Under the pieces are notes generated by a model that searched no databases, was not told the DNA's origin, and saw only the letters and a list, made by a program, of their open reading frames with translations. The translations under genes and the position numbers were made by a program. From Zobellia amurskyensis (GTDB taxonomy: Bacteria > Bacteroidota > Bacteroidia > Flavobacteriales > Flavobacteriaceae): 64,000 bases of DNA. Below are positions 1 through 8,373 of the stretch, piece after piece. The first letter of the stretch is position 1. Each line of letters starts with the position of its first letter. Location: assembly GCF_009725985.1 (NCBI RefSeq), contig NZ_RCNR01000002.1, positions 1 through 64,000 of the forward strand, read 5' to 3'.

Positions 1-351
1 TTGGTCTGCCCAACGCTCTAAATTCCCGCTTTGCGGATAGGGTATTCCTAGATCGGTTTCAATCTCCTTAAAGATATTTATTAATGAAGGTGGGTGTGGA
101 ATACCATCTTTGACGGAAAAACAAAGTCCGTTTGCTTGATTAGGCCCGTGGTAGGGGTCTTGACCAATAAGGACCACTTTGGTTTTATCAAATGGACTAT
201 GCTCAAAAGCGGCAAAAATATCCTTGCCCTTAGGGTAGCAAGTGTTTTGTGTGTATTCCTCTTTTACAAAATCTATGAGCTGTTTAAAATATGCTGCTTC
301 AAATTCTTGAGAAAGCGGTGCTATCCAGCTTTTATGTATTTGTACTGTCAT
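1..351 (-). CDS. ung: Uracil-DNA glycosylase, family 1 (partial, 3' end outside window)
   Basis: Removes uracil from DNA as the first step of base excision repair in the cytoplasm. The visible 117 residues are the N-terminal half of the protein. They contain the catalytic water-activating loop GQDPYHG with Asp65, followed by the N-Q-A-N-G-L-C-F-S segment and the P-H-P-P-S-L substrate-clamp loop, both diagnostic of family 1 enzymes. The start is the ATG at 351-349, and the frame runs open off the left edge. It is transcribed away from the lipoprotein gene on its right. A possible -7 element (TATTTTTG on the minus strand, 435-442) lies about 84 bases upstream of the start. The family is certain; the C-terminal His motif lies outside the window. 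Confidence 0.95.
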   Translation of the reverse strand, partial: MTVQIHKSWIAPLSQEFEAAYFKQLIDFVKEEYTQNTCYPKGKDIFAAFEHSPFDKTKVVLIGQDPYHGPNQANGLCFSVKDGIPHPPSLINIFKEIETDLGIPYPQSGNLERWADQ

Positions 352-496
352 TTTTTATGATCATTTTTGTATTGTAACGATAATGCCCTAGGAACTTCTA
401 GGAGAATTTCAAAAATGCAATTCATCGTCGTTTGCAAAAATACTTAAAAATAGCAGTTCGTTTCCTATCAAATGACCGCTCTAAACATTGAGAAGA

Positions 497-1006
497 ATGA
501 AAAAATACTTTTTAACCCTATTATCCATATCGCTCTTAGCTAGTTGTATGGAAGAGAAGGAAATAAGCTCTATTAATTCTGAAAATTGGTCACAACGGAA
601 AATAGATATTAGTAAAAAGGATTCGTTGGAGTATGGTAAATCCTATTTGTCCATATACTCTCAAATATATAGTATGACGGAGCATAAGACCCATAACCTA
701 ACAGCTATGGCCAGTCTAAGGAATACGAGCGACAAAGACACAGTATATTTATTAAAGGCGGAATATTTTGATACCCACGGAAAATCTCTTCGAACCTACT
801 TTGCCCACCCTATTTATCTTGCACCAATGGAAACTACCGCAATTATTATTGATGAGGTTGATGTTGAAGGAGGTACTGGGTCAAATTTCTTGATAGAATG
901 GAAAGTGCCAAAAGGTTGTCCAGAACCTTTGTTTGAGGGTGTTATGAATTCTACGATGTCTCAACAGGGGCTTTCGTTCACAACACAAGCAAGACGTATT
1001 GAGTAA
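497..1006 (+). CDS. DUF3124-family lipoprotein
   Basis: A 169-residue predicted lipoprotein: basic N-terminus, hydrophobic stretch and lipobox L-L-A-S-C with Cys17. The mature part fits DUF3124. It has a Y-x-S-I-Y-S strand near residue 55, L-T-A-M-A-S-L-R-N-T, then a Y-F-D-T-H-G-K turn, and a G-G-T-G-S-N-F-L-I-E-W motif in the C-terminal third. The family has no established function, and the fold looks like a small beta sandwich. The open frame begins at a TTG (488), but the ATG at 497 places the signal peptide correctly and is preferred. It lies upstream of mutS2 in the same direction, but mutS2 has its own promoter element. Confidence 0.8.
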   Translation: MKKYFLTLLSISLLASCMEEKEISSINSENWSQRKIDISKKDSLEYGKSYLSIYSQIYSMTEHKTHNLTAMASLRNTSDKDTVYLLKAEYFDTHGKSLRTYFAHPIYLAPMETTAIIIDEVDVEGGTGSNFLIEWKVPKGCPEPLFEGVMNSTMSQQGLSFTTQARRIE

Positions 1007-1057
1007 CCAGTGCTTTTACGGTAATAGTAATGGATTTCACATCTCGCCATCATTGAC

Positions 1058-1065
1058 TACCTTTG
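1058..1065 (+). promoter_or_regulatory. -7 promoter element (TACCTTTG) of mutS2
   Basis: Matches the Bacteroidota -7 consensus TAnnTTTG and ends 19 bases before the mutS2 ATG. No clear TTG -33 box is visible at the usual spacing, so the call rests on the -7 match and its position. Confidence 0.5.
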
Positions 1066-1084
1066 CCGTCGCAATTAAATAAGA

Positions 1085-3259
1085 ATGGCAAATATTCACC
1101 CTAAAACAGTACAAGATCTTGAGTTTCCCACAGTTTTAAAGCAGGTTTCGGCCCGTTGCTCTACTGAATTGGGTAAAGAACGTGCACTGGAAATAGCTCC
1201 CATTGAAGACAAAATAGCTGTAGTTGAGACTTTAGGGCAAACAGCAGAGTATCTATCTTCTTTCATTAGTGAAAACCGAATACCTCCCCATGGTTTTGAT
1301 GCTATAAACAAAGAACTTCAGTTACTTAGAATAGAGAACACGACGCTTGAAGTTTCCAGTTTCAAAAAAATCGGTACCATTTGCATTACGGTTACCGCTC
1401 ATAAAAAATTCCTCAAAAAATTTAAAGAATACTATCCCCTACTTTTTGAAGTTTCAAATAAAATTGAATTAAACACCGATATCCCCAAGGAAATAGACGT
1501 GGTTATAGATCGTTTTGGAGAAGTCAAGGACCGGGCATCTAACAAGCTATTCGATATACGCCGTCAGATGAATCAGGTGAAAGGTAAAATTGGTCAGAGC
1601 TTTGCATCGGCCCTCAATACCTATCATGGGTCTGATTATTTGGATGATATTAGGGAGTCGGTTGTTGAGAATCGCAGAGTTCTGGCGGTAAAGGCTATGT
1701 ACCGCAGAAAAGTAAAAGGTACCGTAATGGGGACTTCCAAAACGGGAAGTATTGTTTACATAGAGCCGGAGGCTACTTTAAAATACAGTCGAGAACTTAA
1801 TAATCTTGAATACGATGAGAAAGAGGAAATACAGCGTATTCTCAACGAACTTACAAACCAAATACGACCTTTTGCTTGGTTGTTGGCGGAATATCAAGAG
1901 TTCCTAGCTCACATGGATATTACGGCGGCCAAGGCCTCGTATGCCAGGGATACGAATTCATTGTTGCCGAAAATCAATGATGAAAAGCGACTCTATTTAC
2001 GAGATGCTTTTCACCCCTTGCTCTATTTGAGTAATAAATTACAACGTACGGAAACGTATCCGCAGACCATAGAATTGCACTCCGAAAACCGGATTATTGT
2101 AATTAGCGGACCCAATGCGGGCGGTAAAAGTATTACACTGAAGACTATTGGATTACTTCAAGTAATGCTTCAATCAGGACTTCTAATTCCCGTTCATGAA
2201 AGGAGTTCCGTTTGTTTATTCGATACGATATTGACAGACATAGGTGATAATCAATCCATAGAAAATCACTTAAGTACGTACAGCTACCGTCTAAAGAACA
2301 TGAAGAACTTTTTGCGGATCTGTGATGATCAAACGCTGTTTCTTATTGATGAGTTTGGTACAGGTAGTGATCCTGAATTAGGTGGTGCCTTGGCGGAAGC
2401 TTTTTTAGAAGTGTTTTATGAACGCGGGGCGTACGGGGTTATTACCACCCATTACGCCAACCTAAAGGCGTTGGCAGATGAGTTGCCACACACCACGAAT
2501 GCGAACATGGTATTCAACAGCAAAACGTTGGAACCTACGTTTCAGTTGGTTCTTGGTGAAGCGGGTAGTTCGTTCACTTTTGAGGTTGCCCAGAAGAATG
2601 GCATTCCTTATAGCTTGATTAACAAGGCAAAGAAGAAGGTAGAGCGAGGCAAAGTGCGATTTGATGCCACGATAGCTAAACTTCAGAAAGAACGTAGTAA
2701 AATGGCACAAACGGGCTCTCGGCTTCAAGAAGAGGAGTCCAAGGCACGAGAAGAGGCCATGCGATTAGAAAAACTGAATGCCAAGGTAAAGAGCAAACTG
2801 GAGAACTATCAAGAGCTTTATGACCATGACCAGCGTATGGTGCAATTGGGAAATAAGATTGATAAGGCCGCAGACCGCTATTTTATTGATAAAAAGAAAC
2901 GCTCACTTGTGTCTGAACTTTTGCGTATTGTTGAAACGGAGAATAGTAAGCGTAAAATAAAAACGGCAAAAGAGGCCAAAGTTGAACGTACCAAAAAAGC
3001 ACAGGTCGCACAAGAAGTTCAAAAAGAGGTCAAGGTAATTCGTGAGAAGAAGATTGTCGAAAAGAAAAAGGCGGTTATCAAAGAAAAGAATAAGCCACGC
3101 CCAATTTTTAAATTAGGAGACCGTGTTCGTATGCAGGACGGTAAATCCGTTGGTACGATAGATAACTTGGAAAAGAACAAGGCTATTGTAAATTATGGCA
3201 TCTTTACGACCAACGTAAGTGTTGATCAGCTGGAGTTGGTGGAACGGGTTAAAAAGTAA
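1085..3259 (+). CDS. mutS2: MutS2-family DNA-binding ATPase lacking the Smr domain
   Basis: A MutS-like ATPase of the MutS2 branch, which has no N-terminal mismatch-reading domain. In other bacteria MutS2 acts on recombination intermediates or on collided ribosomes. The N-terminal core and clamp helices occupy about residues 1-300. Walker A G-P-N-A-G-G-K-S is at 342-349 and Walker B L-I-D-E-F-G-T-G-S at about 420-428. A Lys/Glu-rich coiled coil follows at about 520-660. The last ~50 residues form a KOW-like segment (L-G-D-R-V-R-M). At 724 residues it is shorter than Bacillus MutS2 (~785) and has no C-terminal Smr nuclease domain. The family is secure; its role here is inferred. Confidence 0.92.
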   Translation: MANIHPKTVQDLEFPTVLKQVSARCSTELGKERALEIAPIEDKIAVVETLGQTAEYLSSFISENRIPPHGFDAINKELQLLRIENTTLEVSSFKKIGTICITVTAHKKFLKKFKEYYPLLFEVSNKIELNTDIPKEIDVVIDRFGEVKDRASNKLFDIRRQMNQVKGKIGQSFASALNTYHGSDYLDDIRESVVENRRVLAVKAMYRRKVKGTVMGTSKTGSIVYIEPEATLKYSRELNNLEYDEKEEIQRILNELTNQIRPFAWLLAEYQEFLAHMDITAAKASYARDTNSLLPKINDEKRLYLRDAFHPLLYLSNKLQRTETYPQTIELHSENRIIVISGPNAGGKSITLKTIGLLQVMLQSGLLIPVHERSSVCLFDTILTDIGDNQSIENHLSTYSYRLKNMKNFLRICDDQTLFLIDEFGTGSDPELGGALAEAFLEVFYERGAYGVITTHYANLKALADELPHTTNANMVFNSKTLEPTFQLVLGEAGSSFTFEVAQKNGIPYSLINKAKKKVERGKVRFDATIAKLQKERSKMAQTGSRLQEEESKAREEAMRLEKLNAKVKSKLENYQELYDHDQRMVQLGNKIDKAADRYFIDKKKRSLVSELLRIVETENSKRKIKTAKEAKVERTKKAQVAQEVQKEVKVIREKKIVEKKKAVIKEKNKPRPIFKLGDRVRMQDGKSVGTIDNLEKNKAIVNYGIFTTNVSVDQLELVERVKK

Positions 3260-3349
3260 TGTTTTGAAAGATCTTGTTTTATTGGTTATCTCTTAATATT
3301 AATTTATACTAACCGGAGGCATTTTTGTTTTCCTTTATAATTTAAGGCA

Positions 3350-3757
3350 GTGGAAAATTCAAAAAAAATTATTCTTTTTGATGGTGTTTGCAACTTATGC
3401 AATGGTGCTATTCAGTTTATAATAAAACGGGATACTGCGGATGTGTTCCGGTATGCGCCTTTACAAAGTACTATTGGTCAAAAACTCATTTCAGAGCGAA
3501 ATATTGATTCTTCTAATATCGATTCCATCATTTTAATTGAACCTGGTGTTGCTTTTTACGTGAAATCCGATGCTGCGTTAGAAATTGGAAAACAATTGAA
3601 AGGTTACGGGGTAATTTCATCTGCGTTACAATGGATTCCGGGCAGTATACGTGATATCGTATACGATTTTATAGCACGTAATCGCTATAAGTGGTATGGC
3701 AAAAAAGAGGAGTGTATGATTCCTACGCCCGAGTTGAAAGCCAAATTCCTCTCATAG
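3350..3757 (+). CDS. DCC-family thiol-disulfide oxidoreductase (DUF393)
   Basis: A 135-residue protein of the DCC/YuxK family (DUF393), a thioredoxin-like redox fold. The defining motif D-G-V-C-N-L-C-N-G lies at about residues 11-19, giving the Asp and CxxC pair near the N-terminus. Further family features are R-Y-A-P-L-Q-S and S-D-A-A-L-E-I in the middle and a C-terminal R-N-R-Y-K-W-Y-G-K. It starts at a GTG (3350), as no ATG precedes the motif. The substrate is not known for the family. It stands between mutS2 and a DUF1206 gene with about 100-base gaps on both sides, so there is no clear operon. Confidence 0.88.
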   Translation: MENSKKIILFDGVCNLCNGAIQFIIKRDTADVFRYAPLQSTIGQKLISERNIDSSNIDSIILIEPGVAFYVKSDAALEIGKQLKGYGVISSALQWIPGSIRDIVYDFIARNRYKWYGKKEECMIPTPELKAKFLS

Positions 3758-3856
3758 GAATTGCAAACCCTTCTTATCTCATTCGTTTAAAACTTATTGT
3801 AATCGGGCTAAGTGCTAATGGAAGTTTAAAGTATCATTAGTGAACTTCTATACGCC

Positions 3857-4642
3857 ATGAACAATAAGATAAAACAAGTAGCCTATGTTGGCTTTGTAGC
3901 CAAGGGCTCCGTATACGCCATTACCGGAATATTAGCTTTTCTTGCAGCTTTTAATTTGGGAGGTCAAAAAGCGGGAAAATTACAGATTATTGAATTTCTG
4001 GAAAAGCAGCCTTTTGGTAAGTTCTTACTAGCCGCTCTTGGGGTTGGTTTAATTTGTTATGCATTGTGGCGCTTTGTCCAAAGTATTCAGGACCCAGAAA
4101 ATATGGGTACTGATGGCAAAGCCCTTGTTAAAAGGGTAAGCTTCTTTATTAGTGGCCTCATCTATTTAGGGCTGGGTATTTTTGCAATTGTGGATATCTT
4201 TTATGAACCGGATTCTGGCTCTGGAGGGTCGAGTTCTTTTCTAACCGGAGATATTAGGACCTATTGCTTTATTATCATTGGTATCGCTTTGGCTGGAAAA
4301 GGTATTTATCAATTCATAAAAGTATACAAGGGAGATTTCCTTAAGAAATTTAACCTAGCATCCCTTTCCGATGCAACTCAACGCAAGTTCATAAAAAACG
4401 TGGGCTATGTTGGACTCATGGCTAGAGGTATAATGACAAGCATTATATCTTACTTCTTCTTAAAAGCAGGATTTAGCTTAGCTGGGAGTGATTCGTCTAG
4501 CATGAAGGGCACTACGGAAGCCTTTCAGTTTATTCAACAAAACTCATCTGGCCCATGGTTAATGGGTATAGTGGCAACGGGACTAGTGTGCTATGGAGTA
4601 TATATGTTCACCAAGGCACGGTATCGTCAGTTTAGTAATTAA
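3857..4642 (+). CDS. DUF1206-family inner-membrane protein
   Basis: A 261-residue polytopic membrane protein with about six hydrophobic segments, arranged as three repeats of a two-helix unit. Each repeat begins with a similar Y-V-G-F/L-V/M-A-K/R-G motif, at about residues 10, 95 (diverged) and 180. This repeated pattern is the signature of DUF1206, whose function is unknown. It converges with the symporter gene on its right with only 12 bases between the stops, and no strong terminator hairpin is visible there. Confidence 0.85.
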   Translation: MNNKIKQVAYVGFVAKGSVYAITGILAFLAAFNLGGQKAGKLQIIEFLEKQPFGKFLLAALGVGLICYALWRFVQSIQDPENMGTDGKALVKRVSFFISGLIYLGLGIFAIVDIFYEPDSGSGGSSSFLTGDIRTYCFIIIGIALAGKGIYQFIKVYKGDFLKKFNLASLSDATQRKFIKNVGYVGLMARGIMTSIISYFFLKAGFSLAGSDSSSMKGTTEAFQFIQQNSSGPWLMGIVATGLVCYGVYMFTKARYRQFSN

Positions 4643-4654
4643 GATTATCGCCGT

Positions 4655-5980
4655 TTATTTGACTTTGTCGTAGTTATCGTCCCAGTTCTTCACTTTGGGT
4701 TTGCCCAATTTTCCAACGGACTTAGCAACCATCATAGCAACACAGGCATCACCCGTAACATTTACCACGGTTCGTAGCATGTCTAACGGTCTGTCCACTG
4801 CAAAAATAAGTGCTAGGCCTATCGCCAATTTGTCCTGAGGAAAGCCAATTGCTTCCAAAACAATTACCAACATCACCATACCTGCGCCAGGAACAGCAGC
4901 AGATCCTATTGATGCCAACAGCGCGGTAAGCACAATGGTAAGCTGTCCGGAAAAAGATAAATCAAATCCTAAAGCTTGTGCGATAAAAACTGCGGCAACA
5001 CCTTGGTAAAGACTGGTTCCATCCATATTTATGGTCGCACCTACGGGGAGGACAAAACTGGATACTTCTTTATCTACACCTATATGCTCCTCTACCCTTT
5101 CCATAGTTACAGGTAGTGTAGCTGCACTAGAACTGGTTGAGAAAGCCAATAGTTGTGCTGGACTCATTTCTTTTAGAAATTTCCATGGACTGTAGCGTGT
5201 AAACGAAGTCACCACAATGCTATAAAACACAATCATTAATAGTAACCCTAATGTAACAACCCCTGCATATTTTAAGAGAGCTATTAATAAGTCCGGGTCT
5301 CCGGAAGTAGCTACAACGTTTGCCAACAAAGCAAACACGGCTACAGGTGCTGTTAGCATAATTAAATCGACCATTTTTAACACAATGTCATTTAGAGCGT
5401 CAAAAAAATCTTTGAGGGGCTTGGCCTTCTCCTCACCAATAAGAAGCATGGAAATACCCATGAAAATGGTGAAAAATATAACTTGGAGCATCAAACTATT
5501 GTCACCCAATGCCTTAATAGCATTATCTGGCACCATGTCTTCTAAGAATTGAAGTGGCCCGCTATCTTTTTGTCTAGAGGCTTCTTCTAATTTTGAAGTA
5601 ACACCACTATCGCTAGAATAGGTTTCAGTTAATTTGGCTATAGTATCTTCTGAGATGCCTTCACCTGGTTTAAGAAGGTTTACGAGTATAAGACCTATGG
5701 AAATTGCAATTATAGTAGTACCAATGTAAATGGCTATGGTTCTCAAACCAATGTTTCGGAACTTAGAAATATCCTTTAAATCCGATATTCCCTTTATCAG
5801 CGAAGCTAAAATAAGTGGAATTGCAATTAGCTTTAAAAGCTTAACGAAGATAGATCCTAAAGGGTTTATCCAATCTAGAACAAAGTCTTTGCCCCATTCT
5901 ACGTAAGTCATTCCAAAACCAAAGAGAATACCTAAGACCATTCCGATCAAGATTCTCCAGTGTAATTCCAATTTTCGCAT
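4655..5980 (-). CDS. Dicarboxylate/amino acid:cation symporter (DAACS family)
   Basis: A 441-residue secondary transporter of the GltP/DctA/SdcS family. It takes up glutamate, aspartate or C4-dicarboxylates with Na+ or H+ across the inner membrane. Visible features are eight or so hydrophobic helices, the Ser-rich re-entrant loop (A-F-S-T-S-S-S-A-A-T-L-P-V-T) near residue 285, and N-M-D-G-T at about 318-322, the cation-site motif. The helix carrying V-D-R-P-L-D-M-L-R-T-V-V-N-V-T-G-D lies near 395-411. A soluble insert at about residues 115-160 separates early helices. The precise substrate cannot be told. It is monocistronic and converges with the DUF1206 gene. Confidence 0.9.
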   Translation of the reverse strand: MRKLELHWRILIGMVLGILFGFGMTYVEWGKDFVLDWINPLGSIFVKLLKLIAIPLILASLIKGISDLKDISKFRNIGLRTIAIYIGTTIIAISIGLILVNLLKPGEGISEDTIAKLTETYSSDSGVTSKLEEASRQKDSGPLQFLEDMVPDNAIKALGDNSLMLQVIFFTIFMGISMLLIGEEKAKPLKDFFDALNDIVLKMVDLIMLTAPVAVFALLANVVATSGDPDLLIALLKYAGVVTLGLLLMIVFYSIVVTSFTRYSPWKFLKEMSPAQLLAFSTSSSAATLPVTMERVEEHIGVDKEVSSFVLPVGATINMDGTSLYQGVAAVFIAQALGFDLSFSGQLTIVLTALLASIGSAAVPGAGMVMLVIVLEAIGFPQDKLAIGLALIFAVDRPLDMLRTVVNVTGDACVAMMVAKSVGKLGKPKVKNWDDNYDKVK

Positions 5981-6079
5981 GCATCAAAAGTTTAAGCAAG
6001 TAATATACTGCTTTTGATCCGAAAGCAGAAAAACAACCTACAAATCACCTTTGGATTTAATGAATTGCCAATAAATTGA

Positions 6080-7150
6080 TTACGAATTTGCCTTAATAGT
6101 ACGATTTAGCAAGCTAAAATCCGCCATTACCAATGCGGCCATAGCCTCAACAATAGGTACGGCGCGAGGTACCACGCAAGGGTCATGGCGCCCTTTACCC
6201 TTTGTTTGTACAAAATTACCATCCTTATCTATGGTTTGGTAAGGCTGTATTATGGTTGCTACAGGCTTGAAGGCAACACTAAAATAAATGTCCATCCCGT
6301 TACTGATTCCGCCTTGAATACCACCACTGTAGTTTGTCTTTGTAGTGCCATCTTGGTTGAATTGGTCATTGTGCTCACTGCCTTTCATGGTGACACCTGC
6401 AAATCCGCTTCCATACTCAAACCCCTTTACGGCGTTTATGGAAAGCATTGCTTTGCCCAGTTCTGCATGGAGTTTGTCAAAAGCAGGTTCTCCAAGGCCA
6501 ATGGGCACATTTTGAATCACGCAGCTGATAACCCCACCAATTGTATCTCCTTGTTTCTTTATTTCTTTAATGTATCCTTCCATTTTGGCTGCCATCTCTG
6601 GATCAGGACAGCGTACGGCATTTGATTCTATGAGGGAAAAATCCAATTCTTGATATGGGGTTTCCATTTTCATGTTTCCAACTTGAGAAACATAAGCGTT
6701 AATCTTCATTTTGGACAAAAACTGCTTAGCTATGGCTCCGGCCACTACCCTACTTGCGGTTTCACGTGCCGAGCTGCGGCCACCACCACGATAATCTCTA
6801 AAACCATACTTCTGATCGTAAACATAATCTGCATGAGAAGGACGATACGAGTCTTTTATATGTGTATAATCGTGAGATTTCTGGTTGGTGTTATGAATGG
6901 CAAAGCCAATAGGCGTGCCTGTGGTCTTTCCTTCAAAAATTCCCGAGTAAAATTCAACGGTATCCGGTTCTTTTCTTTGGGTAACAATAGCAGACTGGCC
7001 TGGCTTTCTTCGGTTTAGCTCGGTTTGAATGGCTTCAAAATCGATTTCTATTCCTGATGGACATCCGTCTAAAACGCCTCCTATAGCTACACCATGAGAT
7101 TCTCCAAATGTTGAGAGTTTAAATAGGTTTCCAAAAGAATTTCCTGCCAT
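6080..7150 (-). CDS. aroC: Chorismate synthase
   Basis: Catalyses the last common step of aromatic biosynthesis, 5-enolpyruvylshikimate-3-phosphate to chorismate, using reduced FMN as a catalyst that is not consumed. The 356 residues include the N-terminal signature F-G-E-S-H-G (14-19), the [15 protein letters not shown]-binding segment at about 119-130, and the C-terminal [13 protein letters not shown]. These are all three family signatures at normal positions and full length. It stands alone, divergent from the LpxH-type gene across a 350-base gap. Confidence 0.97.
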   Translation of the reverse strand: MAGNSFGNLFKLSTFGESHGVAIGGVLDGCPSGIEIDFEAIQTELNRRKPGQSAIVTQRKEPDTVEFYSGIFEGKTTGTPIGFAIHNTNQKSHDYTHIKDSYRPSHADYVYDQKYGFRDYRGGGRSSARETASRVVAGAIAKQFLSKMKINAYVSQVGNMKMETPYQELDFSLIESNAVRCPDPEMAAKMEGYIKEIKKQGDTIGGVISCVIQNVPIGLGEPAFDKLHAELGKAMLSINAVKGFEYGSGFAGVTMKGSEHNDQFNQDGTTKTNYSGGIQGGISNGMDIYFSVAFKPVATIIQPYQTIDKDGNFVQTKGKGRHDPCVVPRAVPIVEAMAALVMADFSLLNRTIKANS

Positions 7151-7500
7151 TCTAAAAAATTAAAAATTAATTATTGCTAAACCGTACGGGCCAAAACCGT
7201 AAAATGAAACACTGTTAATAGGTGTTCCCTTTGATTTTGGCTAGCGGTAAAGATAAATCTTAAATCAATGACCGCAAAATTAGGTATTCAGTATTCACGA
7301 ATAATATGATTCAGCAACCACTTAAAGATTATTTAATGGTTTCAACATCTATTGGTATTGTCAACTTCACGTTCTCTTTACATGCATATGATTAATTTGT
7401 ACATCCCCGAGAATTAAAAGAAATAACGAAGCTCCTGCCCGTTGTTTTATTCGTTTTTAAGTTCATTAGAGTACATAATAATAGAACATTACGATTGAGT
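7151..7500. other. 350-base intergenic region between divergent aroC and LpxH-type gene
   Basis: No coding sequence, repeat or clear hairpin is visible. It presumably holds the two divergent promoters. One -7 match on the minus strand (TAATTTTG, 7275-7282) could serve aroC, but it lies about 125 bases from that start and has no -33 partner at normal spacing. Confidence 0.4.
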
Positions 7501-8274
7501 ATGAAAAAACGAAAAATAGATATTGCCGTAATTTCGGATGTTCATTTGGGTAGCTACGAATGTCATGCGGACGAATTGCTCACATATTTAAGTAGCATTC
7601 AGCCAAAGACCCTTATTTTAAATGGGGACATCCTTGATATAAGACGATTTAACAAAAGCTACTTTCCGCCAGAACATACCAAGGTGCTCCGTAAAATCAT
7701 TACCCTGTCAATGAAGGGTGTAGAAGTGTATTACATTACGGGGAACCATGATGATATGATGCGCAGATTTGCCGGTGTGTCTTTGGGGAGCCTGCATATT
7801 GTAAACAAACTTATGCTAGAGCTTAATGGTAAAAAAGCCTGGTTTTTTCATGGGGATATTTTTGATATATCCATGCGAAATGCCAAATGGTTAGCTAAAC
7901 TTGGGGGATACGGCTATGCGCTACTGTTTATTGCTAACCGAGCGCTAAACTGGTCATTAAAGAAAAGAGGGAAGGATAAATACTCACTTTCTAAAAAGAT
8001 TAAAAAGAATGGTGCCAGAAGCTTGGACTACATTGCCAAATTTGAAAAATCCGCAGTAGCTATAGCTATTGAAAATGATTATGATTATGTGGTTTGCGGC
8101 CATATTCATCAGCCCAAAAAGAGCAGGCACGAAACGGATAACGGCTCTTGTACGTACCTAAACTCCGGTGATTGGGTAGAAAACCTTACCGCGTTGGAAT
8201 ACTCTTTAAAACGATGGAAAGTTTACCGCTACAATCACGATAAACTTTCCCCTTTTTTATGGATGAAGAATTAA
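7501..8274 (+). CDS. LpxH-type UDP-2,3-diacylglucosamine diphosphatase / metallophosphoesterase
   Basis: A 257-residue calcineurin-like phosphoesterase, probably the lipid A enzyme that cleaves UDP-2,3-diacylglucosamine to lipid X and UMP at the inner membrane. All metal-binding motifs are visible: S-D-V-H-L-G (Asp13, His15), N-G-D-I-L-D near 45, G-N-H-D-D near 80, H-G-D-I-F-D near 115, and G-H-I-H-Q-P near 200. The frame opens at a TTG two codons earlier, but the ATG at 7501 is preferred. The Bacteroidota version is longer than E. coli LpxH (~240) and diverges in the lid, so a different phosphodiester substrate is possible. A lipid A acyltransferase gene lies 8 kb away, not in the same operon. 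Confidence 0.8.
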   Translation: MKKRKIDIAVISDVHLGSYECHADELLTYLSSIQPKTLILNGDILDIRRFNKSYFPPEHTKVLRKIITLSMKGVEVYYITGNHDDMMRRFAGVSLGSLHIVNKLMLELNGKKAWFFHGDIFDISMRNAKWLAKLGGYGYALLFIANRALNWSLKKRGKDKYSLSKKIKKNGARSLDYIAKFEKSAVAIAIENDYDYVVCGHIHQPKKSRHETDNGSCTYLNSGDWVENLTALEYSLKRWKVYRYNHDKLSPFLWMKN

Positions 8275-8363
8275 AGAACATGAACATGCAAGACCTCATT
8301 AATTCTATAGCCGTAGCCAAATCAAAACCGAAAAAAGAAGGCGAAGCCCCTCTTGAAGGTTGA
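8259..8363 (+). CDS. Possible small ORF overlapping the end of the phosphoesterase gene
   Basis: A 34-codon frame (ATG to TGA) starts inside the last 16 bases of the LpxH-type gene and fills the gap before the convergent dehydrogenase gene. The peptide is hydrophilic and Lys/Glu-rich (starts M-D-E-E-L-K-N-M-N-M, ends G-E-A-P-L-E-G) with no recognised motif. An overlapping start would allow translational coupling. Nothing else supports it, and it could be chance. Confidence 0.2.
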   Translation: MDEELKNMNMQDLINSIAVAKSKPKKEGEAPLEG

Positions 8364-8373
8364 ATCTAACTAA

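Noticed and set aside
6185-7018. Long plus-strand frames across aroC
   Set aside because: They are antisense to a gene with full chorismate synthase signatures, and their translations are Cys-rich and without motifs.
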